From contig NZ_JAODNK010000073.1 in the NCBI RefSeq assembly GCF_025465275.1, forward strand, positions 1 to 64,000: 64,000 bases of DNA, read 5' to 3'. The notes under the pieces are model-generated. The model was not told the DNA's origin, did no database searches, and saw only the letters and a list, made by a program, of their open reading frames with translations. Source of the stretch: Nocardia sp. GTDB lineage: Bacteria; Actinomycetota; Actinomycetes; Mycobacteriales; Mycobacteriaceae. Within the stretch, counting starts at the first letter, position 1, and the number at the start of each line of letters is the position of its first letter. Of this stretch, positions 1 to 10,100 are shown piece after piece. The translations under genes were made by a program, and so were the position numbers.

Positions 1-2
1 CC

Positions 3-1520
3 GCCTGGCGCACAGCCCTTGTCAATGCGATGCAGGACGGATTCTTCGTTGCCGACGCCGATCTCACGGTCCTCGAGATCAATGACGGCTTCACCCAGCT
101 ACTCGGTTATGGCGCAACACAATTGCCGTGGCGCAGGCCGCATCCCTGGTGGCCGGACGCCGAGAACGACCCCGAGGGTTTCGCACTGATCGCCGCCGCG
201 CACGAGGTCATCAAGGCCGAGGGGCGCGGGCGTTTCGTACTGCCGCTGCAGCATCGGGACGGTCATCGGCTCTGGATCGACGTTTCGCTGGACTCGCTGC
301 GGGATCAGCGCAAGGGCACACCACTGCTGGTCGGCACGTTGCGCGATATCACCGCACAGTATTTGACCGCCGAGCGTGATGCCGCTGTCGCGCGACTGGC
401 CGGTCTGCTCACCGGGCTCGACGACAGCGCCACCGTGGTCCGAGTCGGTCTGGCAGAACTGCGGGACGTCTGGCAGGCCGAACGTGTCACGTTGCTCCGC
501 TTCGACCAGCTCGATGCGCCCGATGCGCCGGTGGTGATCGCCGGCACCGGTCCGATCGCACCGCCGGAGGGTGACCTGCCACCGCAGCAGGCCGCCGAAC
601 AGGCCCGCGCCGGAAACCTCTGCACGGTCGCTCCCCCGGGCGCGGGCGCCGCCACGGTGACCGCGGTCGGCGCGCCCCTGTACGACGGCACCGATCAAGC
701 GATGCTGTGGTTCGAATTCGGGCATCCACGACCGTTCACCGTCGCGGATCGGACCCTGATGGTGCAGCTGACGGCGCATCTGCAGCGGGCGCTCGGGCGC
801 GCTCGGGCCGGTGATGAGCAACGTCAGGTCGCCCTCGCGCTGCAACGCGCGATTCTGGGGCCCGCCGATCTGCCTCCCGGCTTCGCTGTGCGCTACGAAC
901 CCGCCAGTTCGACCCTGGAGGTCGGCGGCGACTGGTACGACGTCGTAGAGCTGCCCGGAGAGCGCTACGGCGTGGTCGTGGGTGATGTGGTCGGCCACGG
1001 TCTGCCCGCGGCAACCGCCATGGGTCAGCTCCGCAGCGCCGCGCGAGCGCTGCTGCTGGAGAACACCGGGCCGGGCGGCGTGCTCGCGGCGCTGGATCGC
1101 TTCGCCCAACGCCAATCGGGGGCCTACTGTGCCACCGTCTTCTGCGCGGTGATCGACCCGGCCTCGCGGCGCATTCGATACAGCAGCGCCGGGCACCTGC
1201 CCGCATTGCTGGCCGAACCTGATGGGAACGTCCAGAAGCTGCGGGACGCGCAGTCCTTGCCGCTGGCCGTCCGCATCGGACGCGAACGGCCCGAAGCGAC
1301 AACCGACATTGCGGCGGGTTCGCTGCTACTGCTCTATACGGACGGACTTGTCGAACGACGGCAGGAGATCATCGACACCGGTATCGAGCGCGCGGCAGCG
1401 GCACTGGCCAAGGCTGTCCGTCTGACTCCCGATGCCGCTGTCGAATACCTGTGTGGCTCACTGCTCGACGAGGGCAATCCCGACGACGATGTGGCCCTGC
1501 TGGTCTACCAGCAACCGTGA
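3..1520 (+). CDS. PAS/GAF-SpoIIE (PP2C-type) serine phosphatase, 5' truncated by window edge
   Basis: Reading frame stays open to the window start (AWRTALVNAMQDGFFVADADLTVLEIND, PAS-like). C-terminal SpoIIE motifs GGDWYDVVELP, GDVVGHGLPAA, YTDGLVERR. Confidence 0.9.
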   Translation, partial: AWRTALVNAMQDGFFVADADLTVLEINDGFTQLLGYGATQLPWRRPHPWWPDAENDPEGFALIAAAHEVIKAEGRGRFVLPLQHRDGHRLWIDVSLDSLRDQRKGTPLLVGTLRDITAQYLTAERDAAVARLAGLLTGLDDSATVVRVGLAELRDVWQAERVTLLRFDQLDAPDAPVVIAGTGPIAPPEGDLPPQQAAEQARAGNLCTVAPPGAGAATVTAVGAPLYDGTDQAMLWFEFGHPRPFTVADRTLMVQLTAHLQRALGRARAGDEQRQVALALQRAILGPADLPPGFAVRYEPASSTLEVGGDWYDVVELPGERYGVVVGDVVGHGLPAATAMGQLRSAARALLLENTGPGGVLAALDRFAQRQSGAYCATVFCAVIDPASRRIRYSSAGHLPALLAEPDGNVQKLRDAQSLPLAVRIGRERPEATTDIAAGSLLLLYTDGLVERRQEIIDTGIERAAAALAKAVRLTPDAAVEYLCGSLLDEGNPDDDVALLVYQQP

Positions 1521-1550
1521 TCCGGCAGAACCATTGTGCCGGAGCCGAAT

Positions 1551-1895
1551 TCAGCTGATCGGAGGCGAACCTTCCAGCGCGTCCTCGACGGTGTCGAACA
1601 GCTCGAGCAGCTGATCCAGTGCGGCCACCTCGATGGGGCGGCGCACGGCGTAGGAGGGGACGACCCGGAGCGCCTGCGGCTGCGCGTCGGACGCGGCGAT
1701 CAGCACACTCATACCCGCCGAACCGAAGAATTCGACCTTGGACATGTCCACCACCACCAGCGGCGGATGGTCGCGCTGCGCTTGCTCCAGAGCCGAACTC
1801 AATACCGGTGCGGAAGCCATATCGACTTCGCCGTCGACAGTGAGCACCACACTCGCGCCGTGGGACCGCTGCTGCACCGTCAATATGCGTGACAC
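1551..1895 (-). CDS. STAS-domain anti-anti-sigma factor-like protein
   Basis: 114 aa; VVLTVDGEVDMASAPVLSSAL...LVVVDMSKVEFFGSAGMSVLIAA is a typical STAS signature. Confidence 0.9.
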   Translation of the reverse strand: MSRILTVQQRSHGASVVLTVDGEVDMASAPVLSSALEQAQRDHPPLVVVDMSKVEFFGSAGMSVLIAASDAQPQALRVVPSYAVRRPIEVAALDQLLELFDTVEDALEGSPPIS

Positions 1896-1930
1896 AGGTT
1901 CAACCTACCGTGCCCGCGCGCCCCCGCCGA

Positions 1931-2500
1931 TCAGCTTGCGACCAGATACGGCGTCAGGTGCGGGACGGCCTCGGCGACGTGCAGTGCGGGGATGCCCGCG
2001 CCGATGGCGTCGAAGCCCCAGGACGCGGGTGTGCGGAACAGTCTGCACACCACCAGCGCCGTGTGGGGGCCTCCGGTCAACATGTAGCGAGTGATCTCGA
2101 CAGTGGATCCGGCATCGACAAAACGGCAGTAGGCATTGTCGATATTCGCGAAACTCTGCCCGGTGTAAGAAGTTACGACGACGATGACCATGGTGACCTC
2201 CGGCGCCATCCGCACCAGGTCGAAAACGATCACCTCATTGTCCCCGGCGCCCTCACCGGTCTGGTTGTCACCGGTGTGGCGGACCGAGCCGTCCTGCGAG
2301 ATGAGCTGGTCGTGAAAGACGACATCCACCAGTCGATCACCACTGAAAAGCAGTGCCGCCAAATTCAAATCGAACCTGAAGGCATCGGCCACGGTACCGT
2401 CTGGCTGTTCCACCAAGCCGAATTCCGATGGGTCCCAACCCAATGCGACCGCAACGCTTTCCAGCGTCGTACCATCGGGATTCTGCAGCGCTATGGACAC
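1931..2500 (-). CDS. TerD-family stress protein
   Basis: 189 aa; ALGWDPSE...DLNLAALLF...DVVFHDQLIS...SVRHTGDNQTGEGAGDNEVIVFDL are TerD motifs. Confidence 0.92.
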   Translation of the reverse strand: MSIALQNPDGTTLESVAVALGWDPSEFGLVEQPDGTVADAFRFDLNLAALLFSGDRLVDVVFHDQLISQDGSVRHTGDNQTGEGAGDNEVIVFDLVRMAPEVTMVIVVVTSYTGQSFANIDNAYCRFVDAGSTVEITRYMLTGGPHTALVVCRLFRTPASWGFDAIGAGIPALHVAEAVPHLTPYLVAS

Positions 2501-2651
2501 CGAGTGTCACCTTCCGATCCGAGATTTGTTCCGGCGCAGCTATATCCGATCAGCTGCCCACAGTGCGGTCTTTCCCGGAGTTCGCGGGTCGAAACAGGTT
2601 GCGTGACCCTCGGCTCGACAGCACGTCGGCAACGAGGTCGAGCTACTCGAA

Positions 2652-2678
2652 CCAAACAGTCGACCGCAGACTGTTTGG
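2652..2678. promoter_or_regulatory. Perfect 10-bp inverted repeat CCAAACAGTC-7nt-GACTGTTTGG upstream of the small ORF
   Basis: Read directly: ccaaacagtc gaccgca gactgtttgg, about 25 bp before the SD. Confidence 0.6.
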
Positions 2679-2712
2679 CACCTGGATTCGGGGGTACTGG
2701 AGGGAGGTGACC

Positions 2713-2895
2713 TTGATCGAGCAACGACTTGTGAGCCCGTTCCGCACGGCGAATCCGAACACCGCCACCTCGGTGTGGACCGGCCCTCACCAGCGCCGAT
2801 ACCTCCAGGCCCAGCGTCAGACCGCCGCCGTCGCGATGGCCAGCAGCGCCCTCGCCGGCGTGATCCTCACGCTCGGCATTCTGCCCGGCCTGTAG
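2713..2895 (+). CDS. Small hypothetical protein with C-terminal hydrophobic helix (60 aa)
   Basis: TTG start 5 nt after a GGGAGG SD; MIEQRLVSPFRTANPNTATSVWTGPHQRRYLQAQRQTAAVAMASSALAGVILTLGILPGL. Confidence 0.5.
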   Translation: MIEQRLVSPFRTANPNTATSVWTGPHQRRYLQAQRQTAAVAMASSALAGVILTLGILPGL

Positions 2896-2923
2896 TCGAT
2901 CACCACCCGAGGCACGCTTCGCA

Positions 2924-4165
2924 CTACCCGGATTTGACCACCGACCACTGTGTCACGGGGAGTTGCGGTCGCCATGAGGTGAATCCGCCCAGCGGTTCGG
3001 CACGATAGACCTGGAATCGGCGCAACGTGCCACCGTGTTCGGCGGCCAGCCCGGTCAATTGCGCCTCGGATTCCGCGGTCACCGCATTGGCGACCAATCG
3101 CCCGCCCGGGGGCAGGCGGTCCCAGCAGGCTTCGAACATGCCGTCCTGAGTGAGGCCGCCACCGAGGAATACGGCGTTCGGAGCGGGCAGGTCCGCAAAT
3201 GCTTCGGGGGCCGCGCCGCGCACCTCGATTCCGGGGACACCGAGTGCGGCGGCATTTTCGCTGATCTGCTTGCGGCGGCTCTCGATTCGCTCGAACGTGA
3301 TCGCGCGGCACGACGGATGGGTGCGGGACCATTCGATGGCAATGGTGCCCGAGCCGCCGCCCACATCCCACAGCACTTCGCCGGGGGCGGGGGCGAGTGC
3401 GGCCACGCTGAGGGTGCGGATCTCGTATTTGGTGAGCTGACCATCACCGCTGTAGACCGCGTCCGGCAGGCCGGGCAGCCGGGTGAGGCGTGGGGCGGCC
3501 TGATCCGCGACACAGTCGACGGCGACGATATTCAGCGGATCACCGGGTGGCCGTTCCCATTTCGCGGCGACGGCGGCGGCGAGCTGTTCGCCTGGGCCAC
3601 CGAGCTGCTCGAGCACGGTCAGCGTGGACGCGCCGAAGCCGTTGCGCGCCAGGACTTCCGCCAGCTGTGCGGGTGTGTGCTCGTCGGAGCTGAGTACAAG
3701 AATCCGGCGCCCGTCGGCCAATTCGGGAAGAACCGTTTCGAGGCGACGGCCGACCGCACTCACCACGGGAGTGTCCGCCAGTCCCCAGCCCAGCCGTGCG
3801 CAGGCCAGTGACGCCGAGGACGGCTGCGGCAGCACGCGCAGGGCGGATGCGCCCACCAGCCGTGCGAGGGTCACGCCGATGCCGTAGAACATCGGATCAC
3901 CGCTAGCGAGCACGCAAACCCGCATGCCCGCAAACTTTTCCAGTAATCCGGGCAGGGCAGGTACCAGCGGCGACGGCCACGCGACCCGTTCGGCCGCGCT
4001 CTCCGCATCCGGTACCAGCGCCAGCTGCCGCTCCGAACCGAGCAGCACCTGCACTTCGGCTATAACCCGCCGGGTCGCGCCGCCGAGCCCGTCCCAGCCG
4101 TCGGCGCCGATTCCGGCGACCACGATCGGGTCGCCGGACCACGACAGCGCCGGTACCTCGGTCAT
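2924..4165 (-). CDS. cobL: Precorrin-6Y C5,15-methyltransferase (CbiE/CbiT fusion)
   Basis: 413 aa; CbiE-like N-terminus (ASGDPMFYGIGVTLAR) and CbiT-like C-terminus (VLWDVGGGSGTIAIEW, FLGGGLTQDG). Confidence 0.92.
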   Translation of the reverse strand: MTEVPALSWSGDPIVVAGIGADGWDGLGGATRRVIAEVQVLLGSERQLALVPDAESAAERVAWPSPLVPALPGLLEKFAGMRVCVLASGDPMFYGIGVTLARLVGASALRVLPQPSSASLACARLGWGLADTPVVSAVGRRLETVLPELADGRRILVLSSDEHTPAQLAEVLARNGFGASTLTVLEQLGGPGEQLAAAVAAKWERPPGDPLNIVAVDCVADQAAPRLTRLPGLPDAVYSGDGQLTKYEIRTLSVAALAPAPGEVLWDVGGGSGTIAIEWSRTHPSCRAITFERIESRRKQISENAAALGVPGIEVRGAAPEAFADLPAPNAVFLGGGLTQDGMFEACWDRLPPGGRLVANAVTAESEAQLTGLAAEHGGTLRRFQVYRAEPLGGFTSWRPQLPVTQWSVVKSG

Positions 4166-4971
4166 CGCGGCGCCCGCCGCCAGATCGATTGCGGCACAAA
4201 GCGTATGGCGATGAACAGGAGCTTGATGGTGCGCGGCACATTGACCACCCGCGAGCGCCGGTACAGTCCTCGAACCACCGCGTCGGCGACCTGGTCCGGG
4301 GTGCTGGAGAGCGGGGCCGGTTCCATGCCCGCCGACATGCGGCCGACGACAAAGCCGGAACGAATCAGCAGCAGGTGAATTCCGGTGCCGTGCAGGGCAT
4401 CCTGCAGGCCGTTGGTGAAACCGTCGAGCCCGGCCTTGGCCGATCCGTAGACGTAGTTGGCGCGGCGCACCCGAATACCGGCGATGGAACTGAAGACCAC
4501 CATCTGGCCCGATCCCTGCTCACGCAAGAGCTGCGAGAGACTGGTCAGCACGCTCACCTGTGCCACATAGTCGGTCTGCACCACGGCGACCGCATGCGCC
4601 GGATCCCGTTCCGCGCGAGCCTGATCCCCCAGCACACCGAAGGCCAGCACCGTCACCCCGAGCGGTCCGTGCTCGGCGATCACCTTCTCCAGCAAACCGT
4701 GGTGGCTCGCGAAATCGTCCGCATCGAATTCCACGCAGTGCACCGCATCCGCACCCGCCGCCCGTAATTCGGACTCCTGTGCTCCCAGCTCGCCGCTGCG
4801 CCGCGCCGCCAGCACCACCACCCGGCCCGGTGCGAGCCGCCGCGCCACCTCGAGCCCGATCTCACTACGTCCACCCAGCAAGAGCACGACGCCCGCATCG
4901 GCGTCCCGCGATCCCAATCCCATGGCAAACAGTCTGCCATCCGCCGCGGAGCGCCCGGCGCGCCAACTCAC
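4162..4971 (-). CDS. SDR-family oxidoreductase (Rv2073c-like by context)
   Basis: VVLLLGGRSEIGLEVARRLAPG, YGSAKAGLDGF; overlaps the cobL start by 4 bp. Confidence 0.85.
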   Translation of the reverse strand: MSWRAGRSAADGRLFAMGLGSRDADAGVVLLLGGRSEIGLEVARRLAPGRVVVLAARRSGELGAQESELRAAGADAVHCVEFDADDFASHHGLLEKVIAEHGPLGVTVLAFGVLGDQARAERDPAHAVAVVQTDYVAQVSVLTSLSQLLREQGSGQMVVFSSIAGIRVRRANYVYGSAKAGLDGFTNGLQDALHGTGIHLLLIRSGFVVGRMSAGMEPAPLSSTPDQVADAVVRGLYRRSRVVNVPRTIKLLFIAIRFVPQSIWRRAPR

Positions 4972-5024
4972 GCGACCCGCACGCGCCGAGTCTGCCCGGG
5001 GTCGTGATTGCTACCGTCGTGCTC

Positions 5025-5438
5025 ATGCCGAGCACCGAGACGCGTTTCGAACTCTCGCCCGCCGCCGCCGAATTCGTGACCGAGCGGCATCTGGCCACGC
5101 TGACCACCCTGCGGGCCGATGGCACGCCGCATGTGGTGGCGGTCGGATTCACCTGGGATCCGGAGTCCGGGCTCGCGCGGATCATCGCCGATGGCGCGTC
5201 GGTGAAGGTGCGCAATGCACGGCGAGGCGGATATGCGGCGGTGAGCCAGGTGGACGGAGCGCGCTGGATCACCCTGGAGGGTCCGGCGACGGTGCTGGAC
5301 GATCCGGAGTCGGTGGCCGGCGCCGTCGAGCGCTACACGGGGCGTTATCGGCAGCCTCGGGAGAATCCGACGCGGGTGGTCATCACCATCGCCGTACAGC
5401 GGGTGCTGTCGAGCAGCGGCTTCAAGCCGGGCGCGTAG
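5025..5438 (+). CDS. PPOX-class F420-dependent oxidoreductase (Rv2074-like)
   Basis: LSPAAAEFVTERHLATLTTLRADGTPHVVAVGFTWDPESGLARI; neighbour of cobL as in mycobacteria. Confidence 0.85.
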   Translation: MPSTETRFELSPAAAEFVTERHLATLTTLRADGTPHVVAVGFTWDPESGLARIIADGASVKVRNARRGGYAAVSQVDGARWITLEGPATVLDDPESVAGAVERYTGRYRQPRENPTRVVITIAVQRVLSSSGFKPGA

Positions 5439-5522
5439 CTCTGCGCGTCGCGGGATAGAACCGACCGGTCGCACTACCGTGGATGCCGACCGTTCCGCTC
5501 TTCCCGCACAGGAGGCAGCAGG

Positions 5523-6044
5523 TTGGCGCTCTACGACACCGGCACCCCCGCCGGGCAGCAGATGGTCGCGCAACTGCGGGCGATCCATCAGGAATTACGG
5601 CGCGATCTGGCCGCCATCCAGCAGGCCATCGGCCTGCTCGCCGAGGAGAGCGCGGACCATGCCGAGGTCGCCGCGCTGATCAATGGGCTCACCGTCGCCG
5701 ACTTCGCCTGGCAATTGCGCGTCAACTGCGACTACTACTGCCTGGGCGTGAACCGTCACCACGCCATCGAGGACGATGCCATGCTGCCCGTTATGCGCCG
5801 CCGCTTCCCCGAGGAACTGGGCGCGGTCGTCGATCGCCTGAGCGCGGAGCATCACGCGGTCGCCCGATTGACCACCACCACCCGCAGGGCCGCGATCAAC
5901 CTCACGGCCGATGCCGCCGATATCGCCGAGCTGCGGCAACTGCTCACCGACCTCGGCGATCATCTCCTCGCGCACCTCGACTACGAGGAGGCGTCGCTCT
6001 TCCCGTACTTCCTGCGCATGGACACCGACTGGCACTACGGCTGA
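5523..6044 (+). CDS. Hemerythrin-domain protein
   Basis: HHAIEDDAMLPVMRRR...LSAEHHAVARL...LLAHLDYEEASLFPYF metal-ligand spacing. Confidence 0.8.
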   Translation: MALYDTGTPAGQQMVAQLRAIHQELRRDLAAIQQAIGLLAEESADHAEVAALINGLTVADFAWQLRVNCDYYCLGVNRHHAIEDDAMLPVMRRRFPEELGAVVDRLSAEHHAVARLTTTTRRAAINLTADAADIAELRQLLTDLGDHLLAHLDYEEASLFPYFLRMDTDWHYG

Positions 6045-6046
6045 AA

Positions 6047-6087
6047 ATGCCGTCCCGCCAATGCCTTTCGGCACGATGGGACGGCAT
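6047..6087. terminator. Putative bidirectional terminator hairpin
   Basis: atgccgtccc...gggacggcat, 10-bp perfect arms between convergent genes. Confidence 0.65.
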
Positions 6088-6101
6088 CGGAACGAACCTG
6101 T

Positions 6102-7229
6102 CTACAGCCGGGTGAGTCCGTGCGGCTGCTTGTTCATCGACTCGCACCCGTCCTCGGTGACCACCACGATGTCCTCGATGCGGGCGCCCCACTCGCCGGA
6201 GAAGTAAATTCCCGGCTCGATGCTGAAGGCCATGCCTGCTTCCAGAACCAGATCGTTGCCCGAAACGATGTAGGGCTCCTCGTGCACCGACAGGCCGATC
6301 CCGTGGCCGGTGCGATGCACGAAGTACTCGCCCACCTCGGCGGCGATGAGCACGTCGCGGGCAGCCGCGTCGATGGACTGCGCGGTCGCTCCCGGGCGCA
6401 CGGCGGCGACGGCGGCCGCCTGCGCGCGCTCCAGCTCCGCGAACTGCGCCGCCACTTCCTCGGACGGCTCGCCCAGCACATACGTGCGGGTGGAGTCGGA
6501 GAAGTAGCCGGGCTGCACGGGTCCGCCGATATCGATGACCACCACATCCCCGTCCTCGATGATGCGGTCGGAGACCTCGTGGTGCGGATCCGCACCGTGC
6601 GGGCCGCTGCCGACGATCACGAAGGCGGCGCGGGTGTGGCCCTCCTCGATGATGGCGGTGGTGATATCGGCGGCCACCTCGGCTTCGGTGCGGCCGGCGC
6701 GCAGGAATTCACCCATGCGGGCATGCACCCGGTCGATGGCCGCGCCCGCGCGCCGCAGTGCGTCGATTTCGCTGGGGTCCTTGAGCATTCGCAGTTCGCG
6801 CAGCACCGGGGTCGCCGATACCGGGAGAGCGCCGAGCCGATCGGCGATGGGCAGCAGGTGCAGGGCGGGCATGGCATCGTCGACCGCGGTCCGCGCACCG
6901 GCATTGAGCACCGACTTCACCAGCGCGTACGGATCGACGCCGTCGACCCAATCGATCACCTGCAAACCCAGTTCACCGGCCGCGGAACCACCCAGCGACG
7001 CCAACTCCATCTTCGGAATCACCACCGACGGTGTCTCCCCGGACGCCGGCACCACCAGACAGGTCAGCCGCTCGAACGACTGCGCCGTGGACCCGATCAG
7101 ATACTGCAGATCCGGACCGGGGGTGATGAGCAGCGCGTCCAGGTGGGCGGCCCGGGTCAACTCGGCCGCCCGCTCCAACCGCACCCCGTAGACGTCCGCT
7201 GTGAACCGTGACTCGTCATGAGAGCTCAT
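6102..7229 (-). CDS. M24-family Xaa-Pro aminopeptidase/dipeptidase
   Basis: GDVVVIDIGGPVQPGYFSDSTRTYV, HRTGHGIGLSVHEEPYI, AFSIEPGIY; start taken at the internal MSSHDESRF. Confidence 0.9.
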   Translation of the reverse strand: MSSHDESRFTADVYGVRLERAAELTRAAHLDALLITPGPDLQYLIGSTAQSFERLTCLVVPASGETPSVVIPKMELASLGGSAAGELGLQVIDWVDGVDPYALVKSVLNAGARTAVDDAMPALHLLPIADRLGALPVSATPVLRELRMLKDPSEIDALRRAGAAIDRVHARMGEFLRAGRTEAEVAADITTAIIEEGHTRAAFVIVGSGPHGADPHHEVSDRIIEDGDVVVIDIGGPVQPGYFSDSTRTYVLGEPSEEVAAQFAELERAQAAAVAAVRPGATAQSIDAAARDVLIAAEVGEYFVHRTGHGIGLSVHEEPYIVSGNDLVLEAGMAFSIEPGIYFSGEWGARIEDIVVVTEDGCESMNKQPHGLTRL

Positions 7230-7347
7230 GCCCCCGACGTTACCCGGCGCACCCGGACCATTCGATTCGGTCACCCGGTCGTGTCAGCACACCCGCAGCG
7301 ATACGGCCGGATTGCGCTGAGGCGATGCAGCTTCCGTCGCCCGCAAC

Positions 7348-9966
7348 TCACAACACGCGGAATCGGACCGGCCACGCCAGACTGCGGCCCGCATCGTCGA
7401 GGTGATGCAGCAGGTAGTTTCCGGCGGCCGGAGCCGCGACCGCCCCGGCGGCGAACTGGATTCCCGCCGCGTGCACCAGCCCGCCCATCGACATGACGAC
7501 CTGGTCGCCGGTGCTGCCGGAGGGCAGGTCCAGCGTGTACAGGGGTGGCGTCGAGGGCACATCCCGGGAGGCCGCGCCCTCGGCGTAGACGGCCAGCCGA
7601 TGCCCTGCGATCGGACCGGCCAGCGCATAGGTCACCACAAGATCGCGGCCCGCCTCGTACATGGACCGATCCGCGAGCAGCCGATCGAACGGCGCGGCAT
7701 CGTCCGCTGTGCGGCCCCGCGCACCGGTCTCCACGAAACCGCGTGTGCGGCGCAGGAATCCGGCATCGAGATCCGCGGTGACCGACAGGTCGTACCAGCC
7801 CGCACCTTCGGCGGCGGCATCGAATCCGAGCGTCCAGCTGCGCGCCTCCCCCGCCGGAACATCGATGTGCCACGGGCCGTCAGCCCGATACGCATTCGAA
7901 ACGACCGTGAATTTCGCCGCCTGTGAACCCGGATTGGCGAACGCGAATTCGACTGTGCGAGAACCGGAGACGGCCGCCGTCGCCGTCACCTCCAGCGGTG
8001 CGCCGGGCGCGGCGAGATCGCCCGCGAAGCGCCGCTGGAACCCGTCCGCGCCGTAGACCGTGTAGTCGTATCGCCCACCCGGAGCGGTGAAATCGCCTGC
8101 CGCACTCGCGCCGGGACCGACATCGAAGCGGGCGGGAGTGAAGTTGTCCACGAAGGCATTCGGGTACACGGCGAACTGCGTGGCCGCCGTGCCACGGTTG
8201 TCCATGGTGACGGCGATCGCCCCCGAGCGCTGCTGCGCCCGCGCACCCATCCGGTACGGCAGCGGCACCCGTGCGACGCTCCCGCCGTTCTGCACGGGCA
8301 GCTGCTGGACAGCCGGAACAGGTTGCGGTGCACCACTACTCGACTGTGGGGCGGACGCCTGCGCACTGGGCAGCACCGGGGCCGCCGCAGCGGAGAAATC
8401 CAGCACCGAGGTCAGATCCCCGCTCATTTCGCGCCGCCACGCACTGATATTCGGTTCCTCGACCCCGGTCACCCGCTCCAGTAATCGCAATACCGACGTG
8501 TGATCGAACAGTTCCGAACAGACCTGTCCCTTGCTCCAGGGCGACACCACCAACAGCGGAACCCGCGCGCCCAGACCGAGATTGAGCCCGTACAGGTATT
8601 CGTCGGCCGTGCCGGGCGGCGGCGTCGGTGCGGGGATGTGGTCGAAATACCCGTCGTTCTCGTCGTAATTGATGATCACGACGGTCCGATCCCACACCTC
8701 GCGATTGTCACTGATCGCGGCCAGCAGATCACGCACCACCGCCTGACCGTTGCGCGGCCCCCACACCGGATGCTCGGATTGGGCCTCGGGCAGCACAATC
8801 CACGACACCTTGGGCAGTCGCCCCGATTCGACATCGGCGCGGAACGCCTTCGCCACCGATCCGGCCGGCGTGCGCAGCAATCCGCGCTCCACCAGCGCCC
8901 GCTCCAGCTCCGACAGCTCGGCCATCCCGCGCTGCAGCGCGGGATCCATGGTGTCCGCGAGCTGTGGTGCGCCCAGCAGCTTCTGGTAGTACCCATAGAA
9001 GGTCCGGAAGGGGCCGCCCTTGCCGGTGTCGGTGTACTTCAACGCATTTCGCGCGGCCGCCCGGAAGGTGGCGTAGTACTCGAGCGAGTTGTCCCCGTAG
9101 TTGTCCCACTCCTGATACACCTGCCAGCCGACGCCGGACTGCTGCAGACGTTCGGCATAGGTCGACTCGCGCAATCCGGTGATGGCCTCCTCCAGCAACT
9201 CTCGGCCGTCGGGAGCCTTCAGCGCGGCAAAGGAGAACAGCGCCGACGGCACCGAAAGTCCGATGATGGGGTCCAGCGCCTTCAGCAGCGGTGCGGGTAC
9301 GCCCGATGCCCCCTGTAGCGCGGCGGCGATCACATCGACCACGACGCCGATCGGCTGGCTCTCTATCCACGGTGTGAGTTCGGGTGTCGCGTACAGCGTT
9401 TGCTGCAGCATGGAGTCGAAATTCTCCAAGGCGTACGGGTTCTTCACCACCCCGGAAAACAGGTAGTGCCGATTCGGATCGGTCGGGCCGTTGACCGAGC
9501 AGTGATTGCGATCACACAGCGTGAACGCCTCTGCCAGTTGGTGATAGAACTCCAGCGATCCGCGGCCGTATCCAGCCATGGTCCCGGTGCCCTTGGCCTC
9601 GATCCAGCCGTCCCAGCGCCCGTCGGCGGCGGCGCGGTGCCCGGTGTCCGCCGTGTGATCACAGCCCGCCAGGTTCTCCAGCTCGGTGCGGAAGGGCAGC
9701 ACATACCCGTCGCCCTGCGGCTGATGGAATACCGACCGCCCGCTCGGCAACTGCAGCGCATTGAGGTCCGAATACCCGCGCACCCCGGCCAGCGTGCCGT
9801 AGTAGTGATCGAAGGAACGGTTCTCCTGCATCAGCACGACCACATGCTCGATGCGGTCCAGTCCACCCGCCGGGGCCGCATCCGCCCAGGCCTCCAGCAA
9901 ACTCGGGGGCAACAGTGACAGCGTCCCGGCCGTCCCGAGGTTCCGCAGAAAACTTCGCCGATCCAT
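7348..9966 (-). CDS. Tat-exported phosphocholine-type phospholipase C
   Basis: MDRRSFLRNLGTAGTLSLL Tat-like signal; IEHVVVLMQENRSFDHYYGTLAGVRGY; FDHTSVLRLLERVTGVEEPNISAWRR. Confidence 0.92.
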   Translation of the reverse strand: MDRRSFLRNLGTAGTLSLLPPSLLEAWADAAPAGGLDRIEHVVVLMQENRSFDHYYGTLAGVRGYSDLNALQLPSGRSVFHQPQGDGYVLPFRTELENLAGCDHTADTGHRAAADGRWDGWIEAKGTGTMAGYGRGSLEFYHQLAEAFTLCDRNHCSVNGPTDPNRHYLFSGVVKNPYALENFDSMLQQTLYATPELTPWIESQPIGVVVDVIAAALQGASGVPAPLLKALDPIIGLSVPSALFSFAALKAPDGRELLEEAITGLRESTYAERLQQSGVGWQVYQEWDNYGDNSLEYYATFRAAARNALKYTDTGKGGPFRTFYGYYQKLLGAPQLADTMDPALQRGMAELSELERALVERGLLRTPAGSVAKAFRADVESGRLPKVSWIVLPEAQSEHPVWGPRNGQAVVRDLLAAISDNREVWDRTVVIINYDENDGYFDHIPAPTPPPGTADEYLYGLNLGLGARVPLLVVSPWSKGQVCSELFDHTSVLRLLERVTGVEEPNISAWRREMSGDLTSVLDFSAAAAPVLPSAQASAPQSSSGAPQPVPAVQQLPVQNGGSVARVPLPYRMGARAQQRSGAIAVTMDNRGTAATQFAVYPNAFVDNFTPARFDVGPGASAAGDFTAPGGRYDYTVYGADGFQRRFAGDLAAPGAPLEVTATAAVSGSRTVEFAFANPGSQAAKFTVVSNAYRADGPWHIDVPAGEARSWTLGFDAAAEGAGWYDLSVTADLDAGFLRRTRGFVETGARGRTADDAAPFDRLLADRSMYEAGRDLVVTYALAGPIAGHRLAVYAEGAASRDVPSTPPLYTLDLPSGSTGDQVVMSMGGLVHAAGIQFAAGAVAAPAAGNYLLHHLDDAGRSLAWPVRFRVL

Positions 9967-10100
9967 AACTCTCCATCCGGCTTCTCACTGACGAACCCAC
10001 CGTGACCCGAGACGCGACCCTAGCGGCTGCACGGCGTATCCGCATCGAGCTCGGCACGGCACCCGCCCCCGTGTCGGGGCTGCGCGGTACCGTCTGGCAT

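Noticed and set aside
99-1196. 365-aa minus-strand ORF opposite the SpoIIE phosphatase
   Set aside because: Antisense to well-supported phosphatase motifs; no own RBS or domain.
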